Shown here: positions 43,771 through 52,434 of the stretch, piece after piece | Layout: every line of letters starts with the position of its first letter | How positions within the stretch are numbered: position 1 is the first letter of the stretch | DNA from: an uncultured Flavobacteriaceae bacterium | Lineage (GTDB): Bacteria; Bacteroidota; Bacteroidia; Flavobacteriales; Flavobacteriaceae | Length of the DNA: 64,000 bases | Direction of reading: 5' to 3' | Assembly: GCA_934675205.1 (NCBI GenBank) | Contig: CAKUPQ010000002.1 | Span: 62,001 to 126,000, forward strand | The notes under the pieces: model-generated | What the model was told of the DNA's origin: nothing | What the model saw: only the letters and a program-made list of their open reading frames with translations | The model's database searches: none | Made by a program: the position numbers and the translations under genes

Positions 43771-44301
43771 TTAGTTAGTCAATTCTCTTTTTAATGTTGT
43801 CAGTTTATTGGCAACAGAAGCGTTATATTGCTTATCTCCCATTCTTAAAATAAATCCTCCGATGATTGATTCATCTACGATGTTTTCGATTACCAATGAA
43901 TTGGAAGTAAATTCTTTTGCTTTAGCAATTACTTTAGCTTCTAATTCGGGTGTCATCGGGAAAGCTGTTGTAACCTGAATTTTTTCGATTCCGCTTACTT
44001 TATCAAATAAACCATTATAAGCCAAAGCCACATCTTCCAAAATTTCAAGTCTTTTGTTTTCTGCCAATAACCTCAACAAAAGTTTTGATTCTGCATTGAT
44101 TCCCGAGAAAACCTCCAACAAAGCCGAATGTTTAACATCTCTTGAAAAAACAGGGTTTTTCACAAAGTCATTAAGCTCCGAATTTGATTTTATCGTATCG
44201 GCAATCAAAAGCATATCATCATTGGTTTGAGCTGTCAGACCGTTTGCTGATGCTCTTCCCATAATGGCTTTTGCATATCGTATAGCTGCTCTGTTTGACA
44301 T
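43771..44301 (-). CDS. atpH: ATP synthase delta subunit
   Basis: A 176-residue delta (OSCP) subunit that links F1 to the peripheral stalk. The start MSNRAAIRYAKAIMGRA and the C-terminal VDESIIGGFILRMGDKQYN are characteristic. Stop is 5 bp ahead of the atpF start in transcription order (44307). Confidence 0.95.
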   Translation of the reverse strand: MSNRAAIRYAKAIMGRASANGLTAQTNDDMLLIADTIKSNSELNDFVKNPVFSRDVKHSALLEVFSGINAESKLLLRLLAENKRLEILEDVALAYNGLFDKVSGIEKIQVTTAFPMTPELEAKVIAKAKEFTSNSLVIENIVDESIIGGFILRMGDKQYNASVANKLTTLKRELTN

Positions 44302-44306
44302 ATCTG

Positions 44307-44822
44307 TTAGTTTAATTTAACGTCTCCTAACATTTTCTCAACCAATTTAGTCTGGCTTTCTTTGTCAGATAATTCGCTTTTTAATACTTTTTCTGCAATC
44401 TCTAAAGACAACGAAGAAACCTGATTTTTAAGCTCTGCCATCGCAGCATTTTTCTCGCTTTCGATAGTAGCTTTTGCCTGTTCAATCATTTTAGCTCCTT
44501 GTGTTTGAGCTTCTTCTTTTGCTTCAGAAACGATTTTATCTTTAATCTCACGAGCTTCTTTTAGCATAGCATCACGTTCTGCTCTTGCTTCTGCTAATAA
44601 TTTTTCGTTATCTGATTTCAGATTTTGCATTTCCTTTTTAGCCTCTTCGGCTGAAAGCAAAGCTTGTTCGATTGATTCTTCTCTTGATTTAACAGCGTTT
44701 AATATCGGTTTCCAAGCAAATTTCTTTAAAAGGAACAACAAGATAACAAAAGTTACCAACATCCAAAAAACAAGACCTATTCCCGGATTTATCAATTCAG
44801 AACCTGCACTAAGTGGTATCAT
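44307..44822 (-). CDS. atpF: ATP synthase b subunit
   Basis: A 171-residue b subunit with one N-terminal membrane helix (about 13-32, GLVFWMLVTFVILLFLLKKF) and a long charged helix that forms the peripheral stalk. Confidence 0.95.
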   Translation of the reverse strand: MIPLSAGSELINPGIGLVFWMLVTFVILLFLLKKFAWKPILNAVKSREESIEQALLSAEEAKKEMQNLKSDNEKLLAEARAERDAMLKEAREIKDKIVSEAKEEAQTQGAKMIEQAKATIESEKNAAMAELKNQVSSLSLEIAEKVLKSELSDKESQTKLVEKMLGDVKLN

Positions 44823-44900
44823 AATTTTATTTATATTTTTTTACTACTCTTTTTTAAAAATACAATTTCCGTAACCAACCGTTACGGAAATTGAAAAACA

Positions 44901-45107
44901 TTACTTTACAAATGCTCCGAAGATAATAGCAATAAGACCTGCTCCTTCGATAAGACCTGCTGCAATAAGCATTGCTCCTTGGATTTTTCCGGCAGCTTCC
45001 GGTTGACGAGCAATAGCATCCATTGCTGACCCTCCGATTCTACCAATACCAAGACCAACACCTAAAACTGCTAATCCGATTCCTACGTAAATTAATCCTG
45101 CGTCCAT
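44901..45107 (-). CDS. atpE: ATP synthase c subunit
   Basis: A 68-residue hairpin of two membrane helices with the polar loop ARQPE (33-37) and the ion-binding Glu54 in GLIEGAGL. No Q/ES sodium-binding pattern is seen, so it is probably proton-driven. It forms the c-ring of F0. Confidence 0.96.
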   Translation of the reverse strand: MDAGLIYVGIGLAVLGVGLGIGRIGGSAMDAIARQPEAAGKIQGAMLIAAGLIEGAGLIAIIFGAFVK

Positions 45108-45153
45108 CTTTTTAAATTTTAATGGTTTATAAATAGTTAAATAATATACTTAA

Positions 45154-46230
45154 TTAATGGTGTTCCTCCTGAACTGCCATACCTATAAATAATGCGGTAA
45201 GAACAGTAAAGATATAAGCCTGTAATGCTGCAACCAACAACTCTAAAACTGACACAAATAGAGCCAATGCCACAGAAGCCGGAGCTATCGCTATAGACTT
45301 AAACATAAATACAAGAGAAATCAAACTCAATATCATAATATGCCCTGCTGTAATATTAGCAAAAAGACGCATCATAAGAGCAAAAGGCTTGGTCAAAATT
45401 CCTAAAAATTCAACCGGTATCATAATTGGCAGCAACCAAGCCGGAACTCCGGGTGGTTTAAAAATATGCCCCCAATAATTTTTATTTCCGTTAACGTTTA
45501 CCACAACAAGCGTAATCAAAGCTAAAACCATAGTAACAGCTATATTTCCTGTAACATTGGCACCTCCCGGAAAGAAAGGAACAAGCCCCAATAAATTGTT
45601 TATCCATATAAAAAAGAATATGGTAAGTAAAAGAGGTAAAAATACAGGTGTTTTTTTCGCTCCAATATTCGGTAAAGCAACCTCATCTCTGATAAACAAA
45701 ATAACAGGCTCAACAAAACCGGCAATACCTTTAGGTACACCATTGTTTTTGGAATAAATTTTTGAAGCGGAAACAAATATCAACAAAAGAAAGGCAATGG
45801 ATATAAATATTCCTGCCACGTTTTTAGTTATAGATAAATCCACAAATTTACCGTCCAAACCTGTAAACAAATCTGCAATTCCTGCTTTTTCTAATCCTTC
45901 AGTCGAAGCCAATGCACCGTGATTCAGGGTGAAACCTTCGTGAGTGTGTCCGTGAGCTATTTTGCTTGACGAAAAGAAATGAAAACTTCCGTCTTTCCAA
46001 ACGATAATAGGTAAAGGGATAGAAACGTGATGTTCTTCTCCGTTTTCGTCAGTTGATGTCCATAAATGCCATTCGTTAGAATCTGATATATGGTGCATTA
46101 TCATTTCTACCGCATTGAACTCTTTTTCTTCAGTATGGTGAGTAGTAGTAGTTGATTCCTGTGCTTTCAGTTCAGGATTAAGGCATAATAATGTTACAAA
46201 AAATAAGAATTTCAAAGTAGATAGTCGCAT
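45154..46230 (-). CDS. atpB: ATP synthase a subunit with long N-terminal extension
   Basis: A 358-residue a subunit. The C-terminal two thirds carry the conserved helices including PFALMMRLFANITAGH with the essential Arg. The first 120 residues are an extra signal-peptide-like and His-rich region (STTTTHHTEEKE) absent from E. coli AtpB, but usual in Bacteroidota. Confidence 0.95.
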   Translation of the reverse strand: MRLSTLKFLFFVTLLCLNPELKAQESTTTTHHTEEKEFNAVEMIMHHISDSNEWHLWTSTDENGEEHHVSIPLPIIVWKDGSFHFFSSSKIAHGHTHEGFTLNHGALASTEGLEKAGIADLFTGLDGKFVDLSITKNVAGIFISIAFLLLIFVSASKIYSKNNGVPKGIAGFVEPVILFIRDEVALPNIGAKKTPVFLPLLLTIFFFIWINNLLGLVPFFPGGANVTGNIAVTMVLALITLVVVNVNGNKNYWGHIFKPPGVPAWLLPIMIPVEFLGILTKPFALMMRLFANITAGHIMILSLISLVFMFKSIAIAPASVALALFVSVLELLVAALQAYIFTVLTALFIGMAVQEEHH

Positions 46231-46291
46231 TATGGTCGAACTTTAAAAATTTCGGCAAAGGTAAACTTTTCGCACATTTAAAAAAAATATT

Positions 46292-46675
46292 TCAAGGTTT
46301 ATTTTTTTGACAAGAAAGAAGAATTTTATAACAACTCAACATGCTGAAAAACAGATATAAGAGATATGCAATTCCGAAATTACCCACAAAACTGTTAGTG
46401 AAAAATATAACTTTTTTTAAGATAGTAAGATAAGAAAAAATTAAAATTATCTTTACAAAAAGAAATCCTATAAACACAAAACCTGATTTTTCGATAAAAT
46501 TATGAGCAATCCAATTAAAGATATAAATCAATCCGAAAGAAAGAATCAGGAAAAAAATATGAATGTACCAAATCCAGCTAATAGGCATCCATTTTAAAAA
46601 ATACAACATACCAAGGTTTACCAAAAATAGTATAATACTAAAAATAAAAAGGCTGTAAAAGGGATTATTCTTCAT
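46292..46675 (-). CDS. Small four-helix membrane protein ahead of atpB
   Basis: A 127-residue protein with four predicted membrane helices and aromatic-rich loops. It overlaps the start of the next gene by 11 bp and lies where an AtpI-like assembly factor is found in other species. Sequence similarity to AtpI is not obvious by eye, so the role is inferred from position. Confidence 0.65.
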   Translation of the reverse strand: MKNNPFYSLFIFSIILFLVNLGMLYFLKWMPISWIWYIHIFFLILSFGLIYIFNWIAHNFIEKSGFVFIGFLFVKIILIFSYLTILKKVIFFTNSFVGNFGIAYLLYLFFSMLSCYKILLSCQKNKP

Positions 46676-46889
46676 TACTTTTCTTTACGTCTCTTATAAG
46701 GTTGTAGATAGATAAAAAAACTCCAAAAACAGAGAAAACAGCTGTCAAGACCGGTTTTTTATTGTCAAAATATTGGTCGGCAAATTTTCCAATAAAAACA
46801 AAAATAACAATTATTGCTGTCATTTGGAAAGCTAATCCTGAATATTTAATGTAATTGTTTAATGGCTTTTTCTTGTTTTGACGGTTCAT
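46665..46889 (-). CDS. AtpZ/AtpI-type putative F0F1 assembly protein
   Basis: A 74-residue protein with two membrane helices (about 17-37 and 48-66) and a LAFQMTAIIVIFVFIGKFAD segment, the pattern of AtpZ-like proteins. The ATG at 46887-46889 is preferred to an earlier one. First gene of the ATP synthase cluster. Confidence 0.8.
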   Translation of the reverse strand: MNRQNKKKPLNNYIKYSGLAFQMTAIIVIFVFIGKFADQYFDNKKPVLTAVFSVFGVFLSIYNLIRDVKKSNEE

Positions 46890-47120
46890 AGATATAAACT
46901 TTGTGTTGTGTTTAAACGGCACGTAATTTAGGATTATTGTTTAACCGAATATTAAGGTCTTGTAAAATAATATGCCTCAAAAAAAGCTCTACAAAGGTTG
47001 CTAATAGAATCGGAAAATAAAAATCAAACTTATTCACACTTTGTTGATAAATTCACTACATAGCGATTTTGTAAAGGTTCATAGAGAAATAAAAAAAAGC
47101 TTTTACAATATATAAACCTT

Positions 47121-47319
47121 ACCCGTAGTGCATTATCAATCAATATCTATCTGATTGATTTTAAGCGAATAAAAAAAAGACTTCGACAAGCTCAGTCTGA
47201 CGAAACCTCTAAAAAAATCACTAAACGTCACCCTGAGCTTGTCGAAGGGTTATCGAAACCCAAATCTATTTTACTGATAATCAGCTAATATGATAATGAA
47301 GTGATAATGCACTACAGGT
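47121..47319. mobile_element. MITE-like non-coding element
   Basis: Terminal inverted repeats of 18 bp with one mismatch (47121-47138 ACCCGTAGTGCATTATCA and its complement at 47302-47319) enclose about 160 bp without an open reading frame. Inside are ATCAATC/GATTGAT arms (47136-47158) and a second inverted pair CTTCGACAAGCTCAG (47181-47195) and CTGAGCTTGTCGAAG (47233-47247). No direct target duplication was confirmed. It fills most of the 500-bp gene-free stretch between the ATP synthase cluster and 47421. Confidence 0.55.
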
Positions 47320-47353
47320 TAAACCTTGTAAAATTTACGAAAAAGGCTCAGGT

Positions 47354-47390
47354 GTTTAATCTGTGGTTTAAATTTGTGTAATCTGTGTTT
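47354..47390. repeat. Dispersed 'AATCTGTG' repeat (copy 2)
   Basis: TTTAATCTGTGGTTTAAATT then TGTGTAATCTGTGTTT. Part of it forms the -33 side of the promoter at 47373-47405. Confidence 0.6.
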
Positions 47391-47405
47391 ATTTTCTTAT
47401 TTTTG
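47373..47405 (+). promoter_or_regulatory. Promoter of the 47421 gene
   Basis: TTTG at 47373-47376, a 21-bp spacer and TATTTTTG at 47398-47405, 16 bp before the ATG at 47421. Confidence 0.5.
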
Positions 47406-47420
47406 AGAAATTTTATACTT

Positions 47421-48692
47421 ATGAAGTTTATAAAAACGATATTTTTATTAGTCTTTTTGCTGTTTTCATTTCAGATGAAAGCTTCGTATATTTTGCTTCC
47501 TATGGATTCTGATTCGCAGAAAAACCACCTCAAAGCCTACGGAATTACATATTGGGTTTTGGAACAGGAGTATAAAGTCAGTTGGCTTTTGAATTATAGA
47601 GGAGGTTCGTTTTTACTTCCGGATACGGACAAAATCCGAAAAGAATGTCAGATAAGAGGAGTGAGCTTTGAGCCACTTTCAGATGGACAAGCCAATTCGA
47701 TTTTGTCGGAAATCAGCAGTCCGTCTCTGAATATGGAAACTGTTATTTTGGAAAAAGCACCTAAAATTGCTGTTTATACTCCGAAAGGAAAAAATCCTTG
47801 GGACGATGCAGTTACGCTTGTTTTGACCTATGCTGAAATTCCGTTTGACGAAATTTATGATGAGGAAATTTTAAGTGATACTTTATTAATGTATGAATGG
47901 TTGCATTTGCATCACGAAGATTTTACAGGGCAGTACGGAAAATTCTTTGGAGCATACCGAAATGCTCCTTGGTACATTCAACAGAAAAAAGAAGCAGAAG
48001 AAATGGCAACCCGATTAGGCTATCAAAAAGTTGCTGAACTCAAAAGAGATGTGGCTCTCAAAATAAGAGATTATGTGATTGGAGGAGGGTTTATGTTTGC
48101 GATGTGTTCGGCTACAGATAGTTTTGATATTGCTCTTTCAGCAGAAGGAGTTGATATTTGTGAGCCAATGTTTGACGGAGATCCAAGCGATGCCGATTAT
48201 CAGTCGCAAATTGATTATTCGAGAACTTTTGCTTTTAAAGATTATGTTTTAGAGCGAAATCCGAATATATACGAGTTTTCGGATATTGATACCACACAAG
48301 ACAGAATAAAATCCATTCCTATGGATATTGATTACTTTACATTAATGGAGTTTTCTGCCAAATGGGATCCGATTCCGACTATGCTTTGTCAAAATCATAC
48401 GAGTCTGATAAAGGGGTTTTTCGGGCAGACTACAGCTTTTACAAGAGATAAAATCAAGTCGAATATTTTGATTTTAGGAGAGATGAAGCTCAACGGAGAG
48501 GGGAGATACATTCACGGGACAAAAGGAAAGGGAATGTTTACTTTTTACGGAGGACACGACCCGGAAGATTATCAGCACAGAGTGGGAGATGCTCCGACTG
48601 TTTTGGATTTACATCCAAATTCACCCGGTTACAGATTGATTCTCAATAATGTACTATTTCCGGCAGCACGAAAAAAGCCGCAAAAGACTTAA
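47421..48692 (+). CDS. Conserved secreted protein (often labelled asparagine synthetase B)
   Basis: A 423-residue protein with a signal peptide (ending near QMKASY). The conserved start LPMDSDSQKNHLKAYGITYW and later segments ILGEMKLNGEGRYIHGTKG and FYGGHDPEDY belong to a family that Bacteroidota annotation pipelines call asparagine synthetase B. No ATP-pyrophosphatase or N-terminal nucleophile motif of AsnB is visible, so that name is probably wrong; the fold may be glutamine-amidotransferase-like. Extracytoplasmic. Function unknown. Confidence 0.7.
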   Translation: MKFIKTIFLLVFLLFSFQMKASYILLPMDSDSQKNHLKAYGITYWVLEQEYKVSWLLNYRGGSFLLPDTDKIRKECQIRGVSFEPLSDGQANSILSEISSPSLNMETVILEKAPKIAVYTPKGKNPWDDAVTLVLTYAEIPFDEIYDEEILSDTLLMYEWLHLHHEDFTGQYGKFFGAYRNAPWYIQQKKEAEEMATRLGYQKVAELKRDVALKIRDYVIGGGFMFAMCSATDSFDIALSAEGVDICEPMFDGDPSDADYQSQIDYSRTFAFKDYVLERNPNIYEFSDIDTTQDRIKSIPMDIDYFTLMEFSAKWDPIPTMLCQNHTSLIKGFFGQTTAFTRDKIKSNILILGEMKLNGEGRYIHGTKGKGMFTFYGGHDPEDYQHRVGDAPTVLDLHPNSPGYRLILNNVLFPAARKKPQKT

Positions 48693-48742
48693 TTTTTAAA
48701 TGTTAAAAAAGAACTTTTTTTATTTTTTTTATGCTAATTAGA

Positions 48743-48771
48743 TTGTAGATTGGAAAAAAAAACTAATTTTG
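48743..48771 (+). promoter_or_regulatory. Promoter of the PorP/OmpA pair
   Basis: TTG at 48743-48745, an 18-bp spacer and TAATTTTG at 48764-48771. The gene starts at 48945, leaving an unusually long leader of about 165 bases that contains an 11-codon frame (MKRIFIINQTA, 48805-48840). Confidence 0.55.
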
Positions 48772-48944
48772 GGGTTTGACAGAATTAATTCAAACTTTAT
48801 TTTTATGAAAAGAATTTTTATTATTAACCAAACAGCTTGATTACAAGTGCTTTGAATGTATGTTGACGAAAAAATACCAATAACCAAAGAAAAGTTTGTA
48901 AGTTTTGTATATTTACGAACTTTATAATAACACTAATTTAAAAT

Positions 48945-49883
48945 ATGAAAAAACTACTATTTACAATCTCGTTAGCCTTTTTGATTGTTAGCAAGGCGGA
49001 GGCACAGCAAGACCCACATTATACACAATATATGTATAATATGAATATTATGAATCCAGCTTATGCAGGTTCAAAAGAGAACCTTGCGGTAGGTCTGTTG
49101 TACCGTATGCAATGGGTTGATATCGAGGATGCTCCCAAAACAGGGACATTGTCTATCCACAGTCCTGTGGGTAAAAATGTCGGATTAGGGCTATCTGCTG
49201 TTACGGATAAAATTGGTCCTGTGGAAGAAAGCAATGTTTATGCAGATGTTTCTTATACCTTGAATTTAGGTGGGGAGCATCGTTTGGCATTTGGTGTTAA
49301 AGCAGGAGCTACTTTTCATAAAGTAGGGTTGTATTCTGATATTGCACAACCGGGATATATTCCTCAACCGGACGACCCCGCATTTTCGGAAGACATAAAC
49401 AACACTTATATAAATGTAGGTGCAGGATTATTCTATTATACACAGAACTACTATTTGGCATTGTCTGTCCCGAATATGCTTAAGGCAAAACATTTGGATA
49501 TTACCGACAATGGACAGGAGCGTCAGTTTGGTAGTGAAACACAACACTACTTCTTAACAGGGGGATATGTATTTGATTTGAATCAAAACATCAAATTTAA
49601 ACCATCATTTATGTTGAAATCGGCTTTTGAGGCTCCGACTTCGCTTGATGTTTCAGCTAACTTTTTGTTTTGGGAGAGATTTGAAATTGGAGCAACATAT
49701 CGCTTAGAAGATTCATTCGGAGGAATGGTTAATTTTGCTGTTACTCCTAATATCAGAGTCGGATATGCGTATGACCATATCGTATCGGATTTGAATTTTG
49801 TAACTCCTGCATCACATGAGTTTATGCTGTTGTTTGATTTGAATTTCCCGAAAAAAGTATCGGTTTCTCCGAGATATTTCTAA
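48945..49883 (+). CDS. PorP/SprF-family type IX secretion membrane protein
   Basis: A 312-residue outer-membrane barrel with signal peptide (ending near KAEAQQD) and the family start DPHYTQYMYNMNIMNPAYAG. PorP/SprF proteins hold type IX secretion substrates or partner subunits at the membrane; several paralogues per genome are normal. It forms an operon with the OmpA protein 20 bp downstream. No large adhesin gene sits upstream, unlike classical sprB-sprF. Confidence 0.93.
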   Translation: MKKLLFTISLAFLIVSKAEAQQDPHYTQYMYNMNIMNPAYAGSKENLAVGLLYRMQWVDIEDAPKTGTLSIHSPVGKNVGLGLSAVTDKIGPVEESNVYADVSYTLNLGGEHRLAFGVKAGATFHKVGLYSDIAQPGYIPQPDDPAFSEDINNTYINVGAGLFYYTQNYYLALSVPNMLKAKHLDITDNGQERQFGSETQHYFLTGGYVFDLNQNIKFKPSFMLKSAFEAPTSLDVSANFLFWERFEIGATYRLEDSFGGMVNFAVTPNIRVGYAYDHIVSDLNFVTPASHEFMLLFDLNFPKKVSVSPRYF

Positions 49884-49903
49884 CCTGAAAAGTATAAAAA
49901 GAG

Positions 49904-51781
49904 ATGAAAAAAATATATATTACATTAGGATTGTTGGTTGCCTTGAGCGGTTATGCTCAAAATAAAGATACAGCAAAAGCAGATAAATTATTTAGTAGCT
50001 ATCAGTATTCATCAGCTATTAAAGAATATGAGACATTAGTTAAAAAGAAAAAAGCGGATGCTTATGTCTATAAACAATTAGCGGATAGTTATTATAATCT
50101 GAATGATACCAATAAAGCGGCTCAATATTATGCTCAAGCCGTAAAGAGTAATCCAAGTGCTGAAACGCATTACAATTATGCTCAAGTACTGAAAAATCAA
50201 GGTAAATATACAGAGGCAAACGCACAGTTGGATAAGTTTGTAAATCTTGCTCCAACAGATTCGAGAGCAATCGCCTACAAAAACAATCAGAACTATCTTC
50301 AGGATTTGCAGTCGTTGCCTAAATTGTATGATATAACCGAAACCAAAATAAACAATCCTGAAAGCAGTGATTTCGGGGCAGTTCTTGGAGATAATAATAT
50401 CCTACATTTTGCAAGTACACGAAGCGGAAGAAAAGACAAAAAAAATACAGGAGCTACGTATTTGGATATTTTTCAATCGGTTTATTCGTCAGACGGAACA
50501 TTGTCTGAACCTACATCGGTTAGCGATCTGAATACAGGTTTTCATGATGGTCCTGTTGCGGTAAGCAAAGACGGAAATGTTGTTTTCTTTGCTCGTGATG
50601 GACGCTCTGAGGGTTCTGTGGCAAAAGATAAAGATGCCAATGCAAGAATCGGTAAAGTAGGAATTTACAGAGCTGATAAAAAAGACGGAAAATGGAAAAA
50701 TATCAAGGCTCTTCCGTTTAACAGTACAGAATATAATGCAGGAAACCCAACGTTGAGCAAAGACGGAAAAACCCTTTATTTTGAATCAGATATGCCGGGA
50801 GGTTTTGGAGAATCAGATATTTGGAAAGTTTCTGTAAATACTAACGGAACTTATGGTAAACCTGAAAACCTGGGAGCAAAAGTAAATACAGAAGGCAGAG
50901 AAGGATTCCCTTTTATTGCTGATGACGGAACACTTTATTTCGCCTCTAACGGAAAATTAGGTTTCGGAGGATTAGATGTGTTTAAATTAGAATCAGGAGC
51001 AAGTCAAGCGGTTAATTTAGGACAACCTGTAAATAGCGAAAAAGATGATTTTGCTTTTACGTTTAATGAATCAAAAGAAATAGGATTTGTTTCTTCTAAC
51101 CGAAAAGGAAGTGATAATATTTATTATGTTAATCCTATTTGCGGAAGAGAAGCATTGGTTATTGTAAAAGATGCTTTAACGGGTAAAGTAATTAACGAAG
51201 CAAGCGTATCTTTTATAGATTCGTCTAAAAATACATTAGAAACAGAAGCTACCGATGCCAAAGGCGAAACAAGATTCTATACAGAATGTAACAAAGAATA
51301 CAGCTTACAGGCAAGTAAGGAAAAATATGAGCCAAGTACAGTGCTTTTAGCTGCCTCAAAAGGAGGTAAGACTACTACAGAAATTTTGCTTAATCCTATT
51401 CTTCCAATTGTTACACCTAAAGAAGTTATCTTGAATCCTATTCATTTCGACTTTGACAAGAGTGATATAACGGCTCAAGGAGCAGAAGAACTTGACAAAT
51501 TGGTAGAAGTGATGAATGAATATCCGGAGATGGTAATTTTCGTAAAATCACATACTGACCGCAAAGGAAGTCTTCAATATAACGACAGATTGTCTGAAAG
51601 ACGTGCTAAATCAACGGTTGCTTACGTAATTTCAAAAGGAATTGACAAAGACAGAATTTCAGGTAAAGGATTCGGTAAACGTGAACTTCTGATAGATTGC
51701 GGAGAAGACTGTACTGACGAACAAGATGCAACGAACAGACGTTCAGAGTTTCTTATTGTTAGTGGAGGGCCTCAAGAGTAA
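49904..51781 (+). CDS. OmpA-family protein with TPR and PD40 repeats (PorE-like)
   Basis: A 625-residue protein: signal peptide (1-18), TPR hairpins (about 20-120), a WD40/PD40-type propeller (about 150-395), a carboxypeptidase-regulatory-like domain (about 400-480) and an OmpA peptidoglycan-binding domain (about 505-620, with HFDFDKSDIT and SHTDRKGS). This is the architecture of PorE, which ties the type IX machinery to peptidoglycan. It is translated with the PorP/SprF protein and ends in a strong terminator. Confidence 0.92.
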   Translation: MKKIYITLGLLVALSGYAQNKDTAKADKLFSSYQYSSAIKEYETLVKKKKADAYVYKQLADSYYNLNDTNKAAQYYAQAVKSNPSAETHYNYAQVLKNQGKYTEANAQLDKFVNLAPTDSRAIAYKNNQNYLQDLQSLPKLYDITETKINNPESSDFGAVLGDNNILHFASTRSGRKDKKNTGATYLDIFQSVYSSDGTLSEPTSVSDLNTGFHDGPVAVSKDGNVVFFARDGRSEGSVAKDKDANARIGKVGIYRADKKDGKWKNIKALPFNSTEYNAGNPTLSKDGKTLYFESDMPGGFGESDIWKVSVNTNGTYGKPENLGAKVNTEGREGFPFIADDGTLYFASNGKLGFGGLDVFKLESGASQAVNLGQPVNSEKDDFAFTFNESKEIGFVSSNRKGSDNIYYVNPICGREALVIVKDALTGKVINEASVSFIDSSKNTLETEATDAKGETRFYTECNKEYSLQASKEKYEPSTVLLAASKGGKTTTEILLNPILPIVTPKEVILNPIHFDFDKSDITAQGAEELDKLVEVMNEYPEMVIFVKSHTDRKGSLQYNDRLSERRAKSTVAYVISKGIDKDRISGKGFGKRELLIDCGEDCTDEQDATNRRSEFLIVSGGPQE

Positions 51782-51800
51782 CGATAATTAAGTGTTAAAT

Positions 51801-51846
51801 AAAGAATCCGTCTCGTTTTTGAATGAGACGGATTCTTTTTTTTGAG
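51801..51846 (+). terminator. Terminator after the PorP/OmpA pair
   Basis: A perfect 14-bp stem (51801-51814 with 51825-51838) followed by eight Ts. Confidence 0.9.
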
Positions 51847-51870
51847 CTAATAAAACAATTTTATTTTTTG

Positions 51871-51901
51871 TTTGCAGATTCAAAAAATTAACATACATTT
51901 G
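51871..51901 (+). promoter_or_regulatory. Promoter of rpsO
   Basis: TTTG at 51871-51874, a 19-bp spacer and TACATTTG at 51894-51901; a full consensus match. Confidence 0.7.
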
Positions 51902-51906
51902 CACCC

Positions 51907-51929
51907 ATATTTAGGAAAGCCCTAAATAT
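51907..51929 (+). promoter_or_regulatory. Hairpin in the rpsO leader
   Basis: ATATTTAGG (51907-51915) pairs with CCTAAATAT (51921-51929) around a five-base loop AAAGC, at the start of the rpsO mRNA. S15 represses its own translation through leader structures in other bacteria, so this is a candidate autoregulatory element. Confidence 0.4.
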
Positions 51930-51958
51930 TACATAAAAATTATTTAAACAATATTGGA

Positions 51959-52228
51959 ATGTATTTAACTAAAGAAACAAAAGCAGAGATTTTCTCTAAA
52001 CACGGAGGAACTGCTACAAACACAGGGTCGGCAGAAGGTCAAATTGCATTATTCACTTTCAGAATCAATCACCTTACCGAACACTTGAAAAAAAATCGTC
52101 ACGATTACAACACAGAGCGTTCACTTGTGAAATTGGTAGGTAAAAGAAGAAGTCTTCTTGACTACTTGAAAAACAAGGATATCAACAGATATCGTGAGAT
52201 TATTAAAGAATTAGGTATTAGAAAATAA
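51959..52228 (+). CDS. rpsO: 30S ribosomal protein S15
   Basis: An 89-residue S15 of normal length (start MYLTKETKAEIFSKHGGTAT; the SLVGKRRSLLDYL type motif is present as KLVGKRRSLLDYL). It binds 16S rRNA early in 30S assembly. The rpsO-pnp order is the same as in many bacteria, but here a terminator and repeats lie between the two. Confidence 0.97.
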   Translation: MYLTKETKAEIFSKHGGTATNTGSAEGQIALFTFRINHLTEHLKKNRHDYNTERSLVKLVGKRRSLLDYLKNKDINRYREIIKELGIRK

Positions 52229-52232
52229 TAAT

Positions 52233-52255
52233 AAGGGGCTTTTGTGCCCCTTTTT
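52233..52255 (+). terminator. Terminator of rpsO
   Basis: AAGGGGC (52233-52239) pairs with GCCCCTT (52246-52252), followed by Ts. Confidence 0.85.
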
Positions 52256-52269
52256 GTTTACAAAAAAAT

Positions 52270-52341
52270 CTCCCGAAAAGTTTCGGGAGTCCTTATTACC
52301 TCTCCTTTGGAGAGGTCGAAACTGCCAAAAGTAGTTTCGGA
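52270..52341. repeat. Row of three hairpins between rpsO and pnp
   Basis: CTCCCGAAA/TTTCGGGAG (52270-52289), ACCTCTCC/GGAGAGGT (52298-52316) and CGAAACT/AGTTTCG (52317-52341). They stand in the 206-bp gap and could form a processing or stability element for the pnp message. Confidence 0.6.
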
Positions 52342-52434
52342 TGAGGCTAAAAAAAGTTTGGTTTTTCATTGGGTACACAACAACTACAACAACACAACAA
52401 ACCTAAAGTTTAACTAAAATTAAAAAGGATTTTT

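Noticed and set aside
47421..48692. Annotation as asparagine synthetase B
   Set aside because: No cysteine nucleophile at position 2 and no ATP-pyrophosphatase SGG motif; the protein has a signal peptide. The label appears to be inherited and was not adopted as a function.
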